64,000 nt of DNA from Aliarcobacter lanthieri (GCF_013201625.1 NZ_CP053839.1:1922001-1986000), one strand, 5' to 3'. Positions 43,715-54,889 are shown, counted from the first letter of the stretch. Notes: a model not told the origin generated them from the letters alone. Translations and numbers: made by a program.

Positions 43715-44458
43715 ATGAAATTTTCTGGTGGAAATGTACTTATAACCGGTGCAAGTAGAGGAATTGGAGAGCAAATTGCAAAAACTTTAGCAAGTTATGG
43801 ATTAAAGGTTTGGATTAATTACAGAAGCAAAATAGAAGAAGCACAAAGAGTTCAAGAAGAGATTGAAAAAAATGGTGGAAGAGCTGCAATAATAAAAGCA
43901 GATGTTACAAATGAAGAAGAATTTGTAAATATGATAAAAACTATTATTGATAGTGATGGAGAATTAGCATATTTAGTAAATAATGCAGGAATTACAAAAG
44001 ATAAATTAGCTTTAAGAATGAGTGTTGAAGATTTTACATCTGTAATTGATGCAAATTTAACTTCAGCTTTTATTGGTTGTAGAGAAGCTTTAAAAGCTAT
44101 GGGTAAAAAAAGATTTGGTTCTGTTGTAAATATATCTTCAATAGTTGGAGAAATGGGAAATCCTGGTCAAACAAATTATAGTGCATCAAAAGGTGGATTA
44201 AATGCAATGACAAAATCATTTGCAAAAGAAGCTGCAAGCAGAAATATAAGATATAATTCTGTTACTCCTGGTTTTATTCAAACAGATATGACAGATTTAT
44301 TAAAAGATGAAGTAAAAGCAGAATATGAAAAGAATATTCCTCTTTCAAGATTTGGTCAAGCCACTGAAATAGCTGATGCGGTAGCATTTTTATTAAGTGA
44401 TCATTCTAGCTATATTACAGGTGAAATTTTAAAAGTAAATGGTGGATTATACGTTTAA
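43715..44458 (+). CDS. fabG: 3-oxoacyl-ACP reductase
   Basis: 247 residues, a short-chain dehydrogenase that reduces 3-oxoacyl-ACP with NADPH in fatty-acid elongation. The cofactor loop is TGASRGIG (11-18), NNAG is at 89-92, and the catalytic triad is S142, Y155, K159 (YSASK). The C-terminus has TGEILKVNGGLYV. AAGGA lies before the ATG. It precedes acpP, fabF and accA in the same direction. Confidence 0.95.
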   Translation: MKFSGGNVLITGASRGIGEQIAKTLASYGLKVWINYRSKIEEAQRVQEEIEKNGGRAAIIKADVTNEEEFVNMIKTIIDSDGELAYLVNNAGITKDKLALRMSVEDFTSVIDANLTSAFIGCREALKAMGKKRFGSVVNISSIVGEMGNPGQTNYSASKGGLNAMTKSFAKEAASRNIRYNSVTPGFIQTDMTDLLKDEVKAEYEKNIPLSRFGQATEIADAVAFLLSDHSSYITGEILKVNGGLYV

Positions 44459-44516
44459 AATATTCTTTTTAGACATATAATTTTAAATTTTAAAAGAGTT
44501 TTTAAAAACTTTTTTG

Positions 44517-44522
44517 TATAAT
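44517..44522 (+). promoter_or_regulatory. -10 element of acpP
   Basis: TTTTTTGTATAAT, a T-run plus TATAAT typical of campylobacterial sigma-70 promoters, 30 bases before the acpP ATG. The same layout is seen at rpsA (53176-53181). Confidence 0.65.
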
Positions 44523-44552
44523 TAGCGGACAATTTTATTAAAGGAATTAAAA

Positions 44553-44783
44553 ATGGCATTATTAGATGATGTAAAAGCAGTTGTTGTAGAGCAATTAGAT
44601 TGTGATCCAGCAGAAGTTAAAGAAGATTCAAAATTCATCGAAGATTTAGGAGCAGATTCACTAGATGTTGTTGAGCTTGTGATGGCACTAGAAGAAAAAT
44701 TTGAAATCGAAATCCCAGATGAAGAAGCTGAAAAAATCTTAACTGTTGGTGATGCAATAGCATACATCGAAAATAACAAGTAA
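44553..44783 (+). CDS. acpP: Acyl carrier protein
   Basis: 76 residues, acidic. The phosphopantetheine serine is S36 in GADSLD. The helical pattern is normal ([19 protein letters not shown]). It carries acyl chains for fatty-acid and lipid A synthesis. AAAGGAATT lies before the ATG. A terminator follows, so it can be expressed alone at a high level. Confidence 0.98.
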   Translation: MALLDDVKAVVVEQLDCDPAEVKEDSKFIEDLGADSLDVVELVMALEEKFEIEIPDEEAEKILTVGDAIAYIENNK

Positions 44784-44796
44784 TTTTATACTTTGA

Positions 44797-44834
44797 TTAA
44801 ATGAAAGATTTTTTCTTTCATTTAAAATTTTTTC
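44797..44834 (+). terminator. Intrinsic terminator of acpP
   Basis: A 12-bp perfect stem TTAAATGAAAGA/TCTTTCATTTAA with loop TTTTT, followed by a six-T run. Confidence 0.85.
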
Positions 44835-44898
44835 TATTGAGTTTTTATTATAAAAATTGAATAATTAAAATAAATACTAATATATTGGAGCATATTTG

Positions 44899-46158
44899 AT
44901 GAAAAGAGTTGTTATTACAGGTCTAGGTACTATAAATTCTACGGGACATAGCGTAAATGAATCGTTTAATGCAGTTGTAAATGGTGTTTGTGGAATAGAC
45001 AAAATAACACTATTTGATACAACTGATTTTACTGTACAAATTGCAGGAGAAGTTAAAAATTTTGACCCAGAAACTGTAATGGATAAAAAAGAAGTTAAAA
45101 AAGCTGATAGATTTATCCAATTAGGTATAAAGGCTGCTTTAGAAGCTATGATTGATAGTGGATTTGTAAATAGTGAAAATAAAAAAGTAGATTCTAGTAT
45201 TGCAGATAGATTTGGAATTATTTCAGGTTCTGGAATTGGTGGTTTATCGACAATTCAAAAAAACTCTACAATATGTGATACAAGAGGTTCAAGAAAAATA
45301 TCTCCATTTTTTATTCCATCTTCTTTAGCAAATATGTTAAGTGGTTTTATATCTATCGAGCACAATTTAAAGGGTCCTTCTTTAAGTCATGTTACAGCTT
45401 GTGCAGCTTCAACTCATGCTTTAAGTGATGCTGTTAAAACTATTATGCTAAATGGAGCTGATAGAATTTTAGTAGTTGGGGCAGAAAGTGCTATTTGTGG
45501 TGCTGGAGTTGGTGGATTTGCTGCTATGAAAGCATTATCAACAAGAAATGATGATCCTAAAACTGCTTCTCGTCCTTTTGATACAGATAGAGATGGTTTT
45601 GTTATGGGAGAAGGTGCAGGTGCATTAGTAGTTGAATCTTTAGAAAGTGCTTTAGAAAGAAATGCAAAAATATATTGTGAAATAGTTGGTTTTGGTGAAA
45701 GTGGAGATGCAAATCATATTACTTCTCCAGTTATTGATGGTCCATTAAGAGCTATGAAAGCAGCTTTTGAAATGGTGAGAAATATAACTGGTGAATATCC
45801 AAAAATTGACTATATAAATACTCATGGAACTTCAACTCCTGTAGGAGATAAAAATGAAACAGCTGCAATTAAAGAATTATTTGGTGGAAAAGAAAAATGT
45901 CCACCAGTATCTTCTACAAAAGGTCAGATAGGACATTGTTTAGGAGCTGCAGGGGCTATCGAAGCTATTATGACAATTAAAGCTTTAAATGAAGGTATTA
46001 TCCCTCCAACAATAAATGTTATAAACCAAGATCCAGAATGTGATTTAGATGTTGTTCCAAATATAGCAAGAAAATCAGAACTAACTACAGTTATGAGTAA
46101 TAATTTTGGTTTTGGTGGAACAAATGGTTCTATAATATTTAGAAAATATACAAAATAA
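44899..46158 (+). CDS. fabF: 3-oxoacyl-ACP synthase II
   Basis: 419 residues. The condensing enzyme of fatty-acid elongation. The catalytic triad is C168 (VTACAAS), H309 (NTHGTSTPVGD) and H346 (GHCLGAAG). FGFGGTNGS is at the C-terminus. ATG 44899 is chosen over TTG 44896 because TTGGAG lies eight bases upstream. An intrinsic terminator follows before accA. Confidence 0.96.
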   Translation: MKRVVITGLGTINSTGHSVNESFNAVVNGVCGIDKITLFDTTDFTVQIAGEVKNFDPETVMDKKEVKKADRFIQLGIKAALEAMIDSGFVNSENKKVDSSIADRFGIISGSGIGGLSTIQKNSTICDTRGSRKISPFFIPSSLANMLSGFISIEHNLKGPSLSHVTACAASTHALSDAVKTIMLNGADRILVVGAESAICGAGVGGFAAMKALSTRNDDPKTASRPFDTDRDGFVMGEGAGALVVESLESALERNAKIYCEIVGFGESGDANHITSPVIDGPLRAMKAAFEMVRNITGEYPKIDYINTHGTSTPVGDKNETAAIKELFGGKEKCPPVSSTKGQIGHCLGAAGAIEAIMTIKALNEGIIPPTINVINQDPECDLDVVPNIARKSELTTVMSNNFGFGGTNGSIIFRKYTK

Positions 46159-46169
46159 ATCTATACCTT

Positions 46170-46197
46170 AAAGGGCTAAAATAAAGCCCTTTTTTTT
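46170..46197 (+). terminator. Intrinsic terminator between fabF and accA
   Basis: Stem AAAGGGCT/AGCCCTTT (46170-46177 and 46185-46192) with a 7-base loop and a T-run to 46197. The accA ribosome binding site GAGG starts at the next base. Confidence 0.85.
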
Positions 46198-46208
46198 GAG
46201 GAAAAAAA

Positions 46209-47144
46209 TTGGCAACTTACTTAGAATTTGAAGAAAAAATCAAAAAAATTGAAGAAGAGATAATAATCGCTAAAACAAAAGCTGATGAACATGCAGTTGA
46301 AATATTAGAAAAAAAACTAGAAAAAGAAGTTGAAAAAACTTTTAAAAATTTAAATGATTATCAAAAACTTCAATTAGCAAGACATCCTGATAGACCATAT
46401 GCACTAGATTATATTTCAGGGATTCTTACGAATGCTTATGAAATTCATGGAGATAGACACTTTGTAGATGATCATGCAATAGTTTGTTATCTTGGTTTTA
46501 TAGGTAAAGAAAAAGTCTTAGTTATTGGAGAACAAAAAGGTCGAGGAACAAAAGAAAAATTAAAAAGAAATTTTGGTATGCCAAACCCTGAAGGTTATAG
46601 GAAAGCTTTAAGAGCTGCTCAAATGGCAGAAAAATTTCAAATTCCAATTTTGATGCTAGTTGATACTCCCGGTGCATATCCTGGGCTTGGAGCTGAAGAG
46701 AGAAATCAAAGCGAAGCTATTGCTAAAAACCTATTTGAATTTGCAAATCTTACAACTCCAACTATTTCAGTTGTAATAGGAGAAGGTGGAAGTGGAGGTG
46801 CTTTAGCTATTTCTATTGCAGATAAACTTGCTATGATGAGATATTCAGTTTATGCAGTGATATCTCCAGAAGGCTGTAGTGCAATTTTATGGAATGATCC
46901 TACTAAAGTTGAAACAGCAGCACAAGCATTAAAAATAACAGCTGAAAATTTAAAACAATTGAATTTAATTGATGATGTTGTAAATGAGCCATTAATTGGT
47001 GCTCATAGAAAAAAAGATGAAGCTGTAATGGCACTTAAAGAGTATTTTTTAAATTCACTTGAAGAGTTAAAAAAACTAACTCCACAAGAACGACAAGCTA
47101 AAAAATATCAAAAAATAATGAACCTTGGTTCATTTCAAGAGTAA
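46209..47144 (+). CDS. accA: Acetyl-CoA carboxylase carboxyltransferase subunit alpha
   Basis: 311 residues. With AccD it transfers CO2 from carboxybiotin to acetyl-CoA to make malonyl-CoA. Motifs: [43 protein letters not shown] and [12 protein letters not shown]. Translation starts at TTG (46209) with GAGG seven bases upstream. It lies 11 bases after a terminator, so expression probably depends on readthrough from fabF. Confidence 0.95.
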   Translation: MATYLEFEEKIKKIEEEIIIAKTKADEHAVEILEKKLEKEVEKTFKNLNDYQKLQLARHPDRPYALDYISGILTNAYEIHGDRHFVDDHAIVCYLGFIGKEKVLVIGEQKGRGTKEKLKRNFGMPNPEGYRKALRAAQMAEKFQIPILMLVDTPGAYPGLGAEERNQSEAIAKNLFEFANLTTPTISVVIGEGGSGGALAISIADKLAMMRYSVYAVISPEGCSAILWNDPTKVETAAQALKITAENLKQLNLIDDVVNEPLIGAHRKKDEAVMALKEYFLNSLEELKKLTPQERQAKKYQKIMNLGSFQE

Positions 47145-47145
47145 A

Positions 47146-47169
47146 AGCTAAACTAAAAATAGTTTAGCC
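47146..47169. terminator. Hairpin between accA and the HIT gene
   Basis: A 9-bp perfect stem GCTAAACTA/TAGTTTAGC with an AAAA loop in the convergent gap. Confidence 0.6.
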
Positions 47170-47507
47170 TACTCTCTTTCTCTTACTAATCTTCCAACTT
47201 TTTCCCCACCTATTAGATGAAAGTGTAAATGTGAAACTTCTTGCCCACCATCTTCACCAATGTTTGTAATCATTCTATAGCCACTTTTATCAATATTTAA
47301 TTCTATTGCAATTTTTTGAATAAATTTTGTCATATTTAACATTATACTTGGGTCAACAAATTGGAATGAATCAAAATGAACTTTTGGTATAACTAAAACA
47401 TGAACTTTCCTAGTTGGATTAATATCATGAAAAGCTATAAAATCATCTTCTTCTAATACAATCTTACTAGGAATTTCTTTATTTACAATCTTACAAAAAA
47501 TACACAT
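47169..47507 (-). CDS. HIT (histidine triad) family protein, HINT-like
   Basis: 112 residues. The histidine triad is VSHLHFHLIGG. N-terminal CIFCKIVNKEIPS is typical of HINT proteins and may bind zinc. Family members hydrolyse nucleoside phosphoramidates such as aminoacyl-AMP. In Campylobacter a HIT gene also neighbours pheST. AAAGGAGAATAAA precedes the ATG. Confidence 0.93.
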   Translation of the reverse strand: MCIFCKIVNKEIPSKIVLEEDDFIAFHDINPTRKVHVLVIPKVHFDSFQFVDPSIMLNMTKFIQKIAIELNIDKSGYRMITNIGEDGGQEVSHLHFHLIGGEKVGRLVRERE

Positions 47508-47708
47508 TTTATTCTCCTTTTAAATTGTTTCAATTAATAGAAACATTATATTTCGTAACTACTTGTTAAAAGTCAATTATTTTAAAATATCTTTAAATCA
47601 AGGCTTTACTTAAAGTTCTATTATAACCAAACTCTAATAAAGTATTAGATACAATGCCCATTTTAAATTATAGAAATATTGAATAAATTTAGAATTAGGA
47701 AAATAAAA

Positions 47709-48701
47709 GTGAATCTTTGGATTGAAAAAATACAAAATACAAAAACACTTGAAGATTTAGAGAGTGTAAGAGTCGAAACATTAGGTAAAAAAGGTGTTTT
47801 GACTATAGAGTTTGCAAAAATGAAAGATATCCCAAATGAAGAAAAAAAATCATTTGCTGAAAATTTAAACAAACAAAAAGAAGCTATAACAAATGCTATT
47901 GAAGAAAAGAAATTACAGCTAGAAAAAGAGAGCTTAAATAAAAAATTAGAATCTGAAAAGATAGATGTTACGAAATTCAACAATGAACTATCTTGTGGCG
48001 CTGTTCATCCAGTTGCAGAGACTATGAATAGAATTATAACTTATTTCCAAAATCTAAATTTTGCAATAGAAGAAGGACCTCTAGTAGAAGATGACTTTCA
48101 TAACTTTCAAGCTTTAAATCTTCCAGAATATCATCCAGCAAGAGATATGGCAGATACTTTTTACAACAAAGATTATACACTTTTAAGAACTCATACTTCA
48201 CCTGTTCAAATAAGAACAATGCTTTCTCAAAAAGCTCCAATAAGAATGATTGCACCTGGTACTGTTTTTAGAAGAGATTTTGATATAACTCATACTCCAA
48301 TGTTTCATCAAATAGAAGCATTAGTGGTTGATGAAGCTGATAAAATATCATTTGCAAATTTAAAACATGTATTAGTTGAATTTTTACAACATATGTTTGG
48401 AGAAGTTGAAGTTAGATTTAGACCATCATTTTTCCCATTTACAGAACCAAGTGCAGAAGTTGATATTTCTTGTGTTTTCTGTAAAGGCAGTGGTTGTCGT
48501 GTTTGTTCACAAACTGGCTGGCTTGAAGTCTTAGGTTGTGGAGTTGTTGATCAAAATGTTTTTGATGCAGTAGGATACACAAATAAATCAGGTTATGCTT
48601 TTGGTTTAGGAATTGAAAGATTTGCAATGTTAATCCATAATATTGGGGATTTAAGATCTTTATTTGAAAGTGATTCAAGATTATTAGGACAATTTAGATG
48701 A
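47709..48701 (+). CDS. pheS: Phenylalanyl-tRNA synthetase alpha subunit
   Basis: 330 residues. Class II synthetase catalytic subunit. An N-terminal coiled coil (to about 90) precedes the catalytic core: motif 2 [32 protein letters not shown] and motif 3 GFGIERFAM-like [10 protein letters not shown]. An extra [12 protein letters not shown] patch may bind metal. GTG 47709 is chosen because AGGA is eight bases upstream; the longer frame from TTG 47679 adds an unusual N-terminus. The stop overlaps the pheT ATG (ATGA). Confidence 0.95.
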   Translation: MNLWIEKIQNTKTLEDLESVRVETLGKKGVLTIEFAKMKDIPNEEKKSFAENLNKQKEAITNAIEEKKLQLEKESLNKKLESEKIDVTKFNNELSCGAVHPVAETMNRIITYFQNLNFAIEEGPLVEDDFHNFQALNLPEYHPARDMADTFYNKDYTLLRTHTSPVQIRTMLSQKAPIRMIAPGTVFRRDFDITHTPMFHQIEALVVDEADKISFANLKHVLVEFLQHMFGEVEVRFRPSFFPFTEPSAEVDISCVFCKGSGCRVCSQTGWLEVLGCGVVDQNVFDAVGYTNKSGYAFGLGIERFAMLIHNIGDLRSLFESDSRLLGQFR

Positions 48702-51016
48702 TTATTACAAAAAACTGGTTAGAACAATTTATAAATATTTCTTATTTAAGTATTGAAGAAATTTGCAAAACTTTAAACTCAATAGGTTTAGAAGTTGATA
48801 GTGTAAATAAGATATCAATTGCACCAAAAGTTGTAGTAGGTAAAATATTACAAAAAGAGAAACATCCAGATGCTGATAAATTAAATATTTGTCAAGTTGA
48901 TCTAGGAGAAAAAACTGAACAAATTGTTTGTGGAGCCTCAAATGTTGAAGAAGGACAATTTGTAGCTGTTGCTACTGTTGGTTCTATTTTAGGTGATTTA
49001 AAAATAAAAGCTGCCAAACTAAGAGGAGTTGAATCAAATGGTATGATTTGCTCTTCTACTGAACTAGGTTTACCTAAATTAAATGATGGAATTATAGTTT
49101 TGGATGATTCTATTGGCGAACTTATCTTAGGAAAAGAATTAAAAGATTATTCTACTTTAAATGATACAATTATTGAAATTGGACTTACTCCAAATAGAGG
49201 AGATTGTTTAAGCATTTTAGGAGTAGCAAGAGAGTTGAGTGCTTATTATGATCTTCCTTTAATAGAAATAGAAAAACATATAAATTATCACGAATTAAGT
49301 ATTGGTCAATTGTTTGATATAAATAGTAGCAATATTGACTCATTTATAGCTTATAAAGCCATTGATTTTTCTGCTTTTAAATTAGATTTAATTACAAATT
49401 TGAGAGTAGCATCTATTGGAAAATTTAAGAATAATAGCCATATAAAAAATTCATTACACTATGTAACACATTCAACAGGTGTTATATTTAATGCTTATTC
49501 AAAAGAAAAAGCTACCTTAAAAAATGAACTTTATGTTTTAGATCTAAAGAAAAATGGTTTAGGTTTTGATAGTGTATATTCACAAGGTGAAATATTAAGT
49601 ACTATTGGAGTTGAACACAAAGATTTTGAAGATAATTGTAAAGATTTTTTAGTTGAAGCTTCATATATAAATCCTGAAGTCATATCAAAAAAAGTTTTTG
49701 AAACAAAAGTTAAAACAAGTGATGTTTTTTATAAATCTTCAAGAGGAAGTGAACCAAATTTAGAATTTGGATTAGAATATTTTTCTAACTTTGCATCAAA
49801 ATTAGGAGCAACTATATATTCTGGAACAAAAGAGTTTTTAGAGGATATTGAAAAAACAACTTTAAGTATAAGTGTACGTAAAATAAACTCTATTATTGGA
49901 GAAGAAATTGATAAATTTGAAATTGAAAAAATTTTAACTTCTTTAGATTTTGAAATAAAAGAGTCTTTAGATGATATTTTACTAATCAAAGTACCTTTAT
50001 ATAGACATGATATAAAAAATGTTGCAGATATTGCTGAAGAGGTTATTAGAATAATTGGGATTGATAAAATACAAGCAAAACCATTAGCAATAGATGAAGT
50101 AAGAAGAGTTAATAAAACTTCAAATGATTTACTTAAAAAAAATAAAATAAGAGCAAAAGCTATTGAAAATGGTTTTTTTGAAACTCTTACATATGTATTC
50201 ACTTCAAAAGAAGGTTTAGAGAAATACGGATTTAAAACTGTAAAAGATGAATTTGATTTAATAAATCCAATAGTAAAAGAGCTAAATACATATAGAACGA
50301 CTATGCTTCTAAATTTGGTTGAAGCTTGTTCAAACAACTTTAAAGTTGGTGCAAAAAAAGCATCTTTCTTTGAAATTGGAACAGTTTTTGATGAAAATAG
50401 AAATGAAAGCAAAAAAGTTTCATTTATATATAGTGGTGCAGCAGAAATTGAAGATGTTAGTAATGCTGGTAAACCAAAAAATATAGATTTCTTCTCATTT
50501 GCTAAAAAAGTTTTAAATACTATTGGACAATTTGATTTAGAACCAATGATCAAAATTGACAATAACTTTATTCATCCATATCAAAATGCAAATATTTTAA
50601 TAGATGGAAAGGTTATTGGTTATATATGTAAACTTCATCCAAATGTAGCTAATGATTTTGATTTAAGTGATACTTTTATTACTGAAATAGACTTTGATAG
50701 TATAAAAAATGATTTAGTAAAAGTAACTTCTTCTTCAAAGTTTCAAGTTTCAAGAAAAGATTTGAGTATCATTGCACCAAAATCTTTAGAATTTAAAGAG
50801 ATAAAAAAAGCTATTGATTCTTTAAATAATAGTATCATTAAGCAATACAATTTAATAGATATTTATAGTGATGATAAATTAGGTGATAATGAAAGTTTAA
50901 CTATAAGATTTATTTTACAAAGTGATGAAAAAACTTTAGAAGATGAGGATATAAACTCTATTATTAATTCTATTTTAGATGTACTAAAAGAAAAATTATC
51001 AATTACTCTTAGATAA
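48698..51016 (+). CDS. pheT: Phenylalanyl-tRNA synthetase beta subunit
   Basis: 772 residues. The alpha2-beta2 enzyme needs this subunit for tRNA binding and editing. N-terminal tRNA-binding (EMAP/OB) domain at about 40-150: [21 protein letters not shown]5 domain at about 390-470, catalytic-like core about 480-670, and C-terminal FDX-ACB domain from about 680 ([19 protein letters not shown]). The B3/B4 editing region (about 200-370) seems more divergent than usual. Coupled to pheS. Confidence 0.94.
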   Translation: MIITKNWLEQFINISYLSIEEICKTLNSIGLEVDSVNKISIAPKVVVGKILQKEKHPDADKLNICQVDLGEKTEQIVCGASNVEEGQFVAVATVGSILGDLKIKAAKLRGVESNGMICSSTELGLPKLNDGIIVLDDSIGELILGKELKDYSTLNDTIIEIGLTPNRGDCLSILGVARELSAYYDLPLIEIEKHINYHELSIGQLFDINSSNIDSFIAYKAIDFSAFKLDLITNLRVASIGKFKNNSHIKNSLHYVTHSTGVIFNAYSKEKATLKNELYVLDLKKNGLGFDSVYSQGEILSTIGVEHKDFEDNCKDFLVEASYINPEVISKKVFETKVKTSDVFYKSSRGSEPNLEFGLEYFSNFASKLGATIYSGTKEFLEDIEKTTLSISVRKINSIIGEEIDKFEIEKILTSLDFEIKESLDDILLIKVPLYRHDIKNVADIAEEVIRIIGIDKIQAKPLAIDEVRRVNKTSNDLLKKNKIRAKAIENGFFETLTYVFTSKEGLEKYGFKTVKDEFDLINPIVKELNTYRTTMLLNLVEACSNNFKVGAKKASFFEIGTVFDENRNESKKVSFIYSGAAEIEDVSNAGKPKNIDFFSFAKKVLNTIGQFDLEPMIKIDNNFIHPYQNANILIDGKVIGYICKLHPNVANDFDLSDTFITEIDFDSIKNDLVKVTSSSKFQVSRKDLSIIAPKSLEFKEIKKAIDSLNNSIIKQYNLIDIYSDDKLGDNESLTIRFILQSDEKTLEDEDINSIINSILDVLKEKLSITLR

Positions 51017-51027
51017 AAAGGAAAAAA

Positions 51028-52308
51028 GTGGAAAGCTTCAACATCAAAAAATTGGTAAAACCTTTTGATATTACAATATCAAATATTGCAAGTGATAAAT
51101 CAATCTCTCATAGATGTGCGATGTTTTCACTTTTTTCAAATAAAACTTCATATATAAAAAACTATCTAACAGCTGAAGACACTCTAAATACTTTAAATAT
51201 TGTAGAACGACTAGGTGCAAAAATAAAAAGAGATGGGAGTAGTGTAGAAATAACTCCAAAAGAAGTTTTAATTGAACCAACAGATGTCCTTGATTGTGGA
51301 AATTCTGGAACAGCTATGAGATTATTTTGTGGATTCTTAGCAAGTGTTGATGGAAGTTTTATCTTAACTGGAGATAAATATTTAAGAAGTAGACCAATGA
51401 AAAGAGTTGCAGATCCATTAAGAAATATTGGAGCAAATATTGACGGAAGAGAAAATGGTAATAAAGCACCTCTTTTTATTCGAGGAGTAAAAGAGCTAAA
51501 ACCATTTGTATATCACTCTCCTGTTGATTCTGCACAAGTAAAATCAGCTATGATTTTAGCTGCACTTAGATCTTCTGGTATTTCAAAATATAAAGAAAAT
51601 GAATTAACACGAGATCATACAGAAAGAATGTTAAAAGGTATGGGGGCAACTTTAGAGTATGATACTGAAGGATTTATAAATATTCATCCTTTAAAAGGTC
51701 ATTTAAAACCTCTAAATATAACTGTTCCAACAGATCCATCATCTGCATTCTTCTTTGCAGTAGCAGCTGCAATTACTCCAAATTCTAGAGTTTTAATTAA
51801 AAATGTTACTCTAAATCCTACAAGAATTGAAGCTTTTGTAGTTTTAAAAAAAATGGGAGTTACAGTAAACTTTATAGAAACAGAAAATATTTATGAACCA
51901 ATTGGAGATATTGAAGTAATTTATAATGAACTAAATGGTGTTGAAGTAAATACAAATATATCTTGGCTAATTGATGAACTCCCAGCATTAGCTATAGCTA
52001 TGAGCTTAGCAAAAGGAAAATCAAAAGTTTCAAATGCTGAAGAACTTAGGGTAAAAGAGAGTGATAGAATTAGTGCTGTTGTAAATAATCTAAAACTTTG
52101 TGGAGTTAATTTTACAGAATTTGAAGATGGTTACGAGATAGTGGGTGGAACTTTACAAAAAGCTACAATTAACTCTTATGGAGATCATAGAATTGCCATG
52201 AGCTTTGCAATTGCTGGATTAAATTCTGATATGTATATAGAAGATATAGATTGTATTGAAACATCTTTCCCAAATTTTAAAGAGATTCTAGACTCTTTAT
52301 ATAATTAA
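51028..52308 (+). CDS. aroA: 3-phosphoshikimate 1-carboxyvinyltransferase (EPSP synthase)
   Basis: 426 residues. It joins PEP and shikimate-3-phosphate in aromatic amino-acid synthesis. Markers: [28 protein letters not shown] (PEP-binding), [34 protein letters not shown] and YGDHRIAMS. The residues around CGNSGTAMR are the canonical class I/II loop. The start is GTG (51028) with AAAAGGA upstream; 11 bases after pheT, same operon. Confidence 0.95.
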   Translation: MESFNIKKLVKPFDITISNIASDKSISHRCAMFSLFSNKTSYIKNYLTAEDTLNTLNIVERLGAKIKRDGSSVEITPKEVLIEPTDVLDCGNSGTAMRLFCGFLASVDGSFILTGDKYLRSRPMKRVADPLRNIGANIDGRENGNKAPLFIRGVKELKPFVYHSPVDSAQVKSAMILAALRSSGISKYKENELTRDHTERMLKGMGATLEYDTEGFINIHPLKGHLKPLNITVPTDPSSAFFFAVAAAITPNSRVLIKNVTLNPTRIEAFVVLKKMGVTVNFIETENIYEPIGDIEVIYNELNGVEVNTNISWLIDELPALAIAMSLAKGKSKVSNAEELRVKESDRISAVVNNLKLCGVNFTEFEDGYEIVGGTLQKATINSYGDHRIAMSFAIAGLNSDMYIEDIDCIETSFPNFKEILDSLYN

Positions 52309-52317
52309 GGAACTATT

Positions 52318-53154
52318 TTGAAAATAGAATTAGCATCAAATTATGGTTTTTGTTTTGGAGTAAAAAGAGCAATCAATATAGCACAAAAATATACAAATTC
52401 TGCAACAATGGGACCACTTATTCATAATCAAGATGAGATAAATAGATTAAAAAATGATTTTAATGTTGGTCTATACTCAAATTTAAATGATGTAAAAGAC
52501 AATGACACTGTTATTATAAGAACTCATGGTATTCCAAAAGATGATTTAAAGAACCTAAAAGCAATGAATACAAAAGTTATAAATGCAACTTGTCCATTTG
52601 TAACAACACCCCAAAATATTGTAAAAGATATGTCAAAAGATGGCTACTCAATACTTATCTTTGGAGATAAAGAACATCCAGAAGTAAAAGGAGTACAATC
52701 TTATGCTTCAGATTTAGATGATGTCTTTATTGTTTTAGGTGTAGAAGATTTAGAAAAAATCACTTTTAAAAATAAAAAAATTGCTTGTGTTGCACAAACA
52801 ACAAAAAAGAAAGAAACTTATTTAGAAATAGTTAACTATCTAATTTTAAGAAATAAGGAAGTAAGAGTATTCAATACAATTTGTGATGCAACTTTTGAAA
52901 ATCAAGATGCAGCAAGAGATATATCAATAAAAGCAGATGTTATGATTGTAATTGGTGGTAAAAACTCTTCAAATACAAAACAATTACACTCTATCTGTCT
53001 TGAAAACTGTACTGATTCATACTTAGTTGAAAATGAAAATGACTTAAATGTAGCTTGGTTTACAAATAAAGAGTTCTGTGGAATAACAGCAGGTGCAAGT
53101 ACGCCAGATTGGGTAATTCAGAAAGTCGTAAATAAAATAAAAAGTTTTAAGTAG
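52318..53154 (+). CDS. ispH: 4-hydroxy-3-methylbut-2-enyl diphosphate reductase
   Basis: 278 residues. The last enzyme of the non-mevalonate isoprenoid pathway; an iron-sulfur protein. Cluster cysteines are C12 (GFCFGV), C92 (NATCPFV) and C189 (TICDAT). HGIPK and TAGASTPDW motifs are also present. The start is TTG (52318) with AAGGA upstream. It lies between aroA and rpsA, the order also found in Campylobacter. Confidence 0.95.
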   Translation: MKIELASNYGFCFGVKRAINIAQKYTNSATMGPLIHNQDEINRLKNDFNVGLYSNLNDVKDNDTVIIRTHGIPKDDLKNLKAMNTKVINATCPFVTTPQNIVKDMSKDGYSILIFGDKEHPEVKGVQSYASDLDDVFIVLGVEDLEKITFKNKKIACVAQTTKKKETYLEIVNYLILRNKEVRVFNTICDATFENQDAARDISIKADVMIVIGGKNSSNTKQLHSICLENCTDSYLVENENDLNVAWFTNKEFCGITAGASTPDWVIQKVVNKIKSFK

Positions 53155-53175
53155 GTAATTTAAGCCTTTTTTTTG

Positions 53176-53181
53176 TATAAT
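53176..53181 (+). promoter_or_regulatory. -10 element of rpsA
   Basis: TTTTTTTTGTATAAT, the same T-run plus TATAAT layout as at acpP, 42 bases before the chosen rpsA start and inside the gap after ispH. Confidence 0.65.
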
Positions 53182-53223
53182 CGTCCTATTTTAAATAAAA
53201 CTGGTAAACAAGAAGGTACGAAA

Positions 53224-54879
53224 ATGCATATGGATGATATAGATTTAGGTGAAGAATTTGACTTTGAGCAACTACTTAATGAATCTTTTGAACAATCAGA
53301 GAATAACTCTGTTGTAGATGGTGTAATTGTTGAAATTACAGATGAAAAAGTTTTAGTTGATGTAGGACAAAAGATTGAAGGACTATTACCTTTAAATGAG
53401 ATAACTATTAACGGTGAAGTTAAATATAAAGTTGGGGATACAATTCCTGTAATGCTTATGGGAAGTAAAGGTGAAAGACCTAATATCTCACACAAAAAAG
53501 TTTTACAAAAAGAAAAATTTGATAACTTTATAAAAGCTAATGGAGATGACTTTGAAGATGTAACAATCGAAGGTAAAGTTGTAGCTATTAAACAAAAAGG
53601 TGGCTTTACAATTGAAGATTCAAACGGTTGTGAATACTTTATGCCACTTGCTCAATCATACATGAAAACTCAAGGTGCACTTGGAAAAACTGTAAAAGCT
53701 AAAGTTATTAAAGTAAATAAAAATCAAAGTTCAATAATAGTTTCAAGAAAAAAACTAATTGAAGAATCAAAATTAATCAAAGATACTAAAGTAAATGAGA
53801 TTTTAGAAAATACATCTCCTATTAATGGAATTGTGAAAAAAATAACTTCTTATGGTATGTTTGTTGATTTAGGTGGAGTTGATGGTTTAGTAAACTATAA
53901 TGAAATATCTTATAAAGGACCAGTTAATCCTGCAAATTATTATAATGAAGGTGATACTGTTTCAGTTGTTGTATTATCTTATGATAAAACTAAACAACAT
54001 TTAAGCCTTTCAATTAAAGCTGCTTTATCAAATCCTTGGGAAGAAATAAAAGATAAATTAGAAGTTGGTGATACTATAACTGTAACTGTTTCTAATTTTG
54101 AATCTTATGGAGCATTTGTTGATTTAGGAAATGATATAGAAGGTCTTTTACATATTTCAGAACTTTCTTGGAATAAAAATATTAAAAATCCTAAAGAGAT
54201 TTTAAATATTGGTGATGAAATAAATGTTGAAGTTATTGAATTAAACTTTGACCAAAAAAGATTAAGAGTATCTTTAAAAAATCTTCAAGAAAAACCTTTC
54301 ACAAAATTTATAAACTCTCATAAAGTTGGAGATGTATTACAAGGTAAAGTTGCTACTTTAACTGAATTTGGTGCATTTGTTACTTTAGGTGAAGTTGATG
54401 GTTTATTACATAATGAAGAAGCATCTTGGGAGCCAAATGCAAAATGTAAAACTTTATTCAAAAAAGGTGATGAAGTTGAAGTTAAAATTATCAAAATAGA
54501 TAAAGAGAAAGAAAATATTTCACTTTCAATAAAAGATATTGCAGAATCTCCAGCTAAAAAATTCCAAGACAACTATAAAGTTGGTGATATCATCAAAGGT
54601 AGTGTAAAAGATAAAAAAGATTTTGGAGTATTTATAAAACTTGAAAATAATCTTGATGGATTAATTCGAAATGAAGATTTTGGACCATTAAATGTTGAAG
54701 AAATTAAAAATGGTGATGAAGTTGAAGCTGTAATTATAAACATTGATACTAAAAAAAATAGAGTTAGATTATCTGTAAAAAGATTAGAGCAACAACAAGA
54801 AAGAGAGATGTTAAGATCTGTAAATGATGACTCATCTATGACTCTTGGTGATATTTTAAAAGATCAAATAAATAAATAG
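53224..54879 (+). CDS. rpsA: Ribosomal protein S1
   Basis: About 551 residues with six S1 domains, readable as VVDGVIVEIT, VTIEGKVVAIK, SPINGIVKKITSYGMFVDL, ITVTVSNFESYGAFVDL, LQGKVATLTEFGAFVTL and IKGSVKDKKDFGVFIKL. The protein binds mRNA on the 30S subunit and helps initiation, which matters where ribosome binding sites are weak. The frame extends upstream to 53173, overlapping the promoter. ATG 53224 with GAAGGT upstream gives the normal acidic N-terminus (MHMDDIDLGEE). Confidence 0.95.
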   Translation: MHMDDIDLGEEFDFEQLLNESFEQSENNSVVDGVIVEITDEKVLVDVGQKIEGLLPLNEITINGEVKYKVGDTIPVMLMGSKGERPNISHKKVLQKEKFDNFIKANGDDFEDVTIEGKVVAIKQKGGFTIEDSNGCEYFMPLAQSYMKTQGALGKTVKAKVIKVNKNQSSIIVSRKKLIEESKLIKDTKVNEILENTSPINGIVKKITSYGMFVDLGGVDGLVNYNEISYKGPVNPANYYNEGDTVSVVVLSYDKTKQHLSLSIKAALSNPWEEIKDKLEVGDTITVTVSNFESYGAFVDLGNDIEGLLHISELSWNKNIKNPKEILNIGDEINVEVIELNFDQKRLRVSLKNLQEKPFTKFINSHKVGDVLQGKVATLTEFGAFVTLGEVDGLLHNEEASWEPNAKCKTLFKKGDEVEVKIIKIDKEKENISLSIKDIAESPAKKFQDNYKVGDIIKGSVKDKKDFGVFIKLENNLDGLIRNEDFGPLNVEEIKNGDEVEAVIINIDTKKNRVRLSVKRLEQQQEREMLRSVNDDSSMTLGDILKDQINK

Positions 54880-54889
54880 GATTTTTAGA

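Noticed and set aside
47508-47708. tRNA or small gene in the gap before pheS
   Set aside because: The gap is divergent promoter DNA; no tRNA-like arms or open frame with a ribosome binding site were seen apart from the weak TTG extension of pheS at 47679.
53173-53223. Long N-terminus of ribosomal protein S1
   Set aside because: It would overlap the promoter TATAAT at 53176; ATG 53224 has a better ribosome binding site and the expected sequence.
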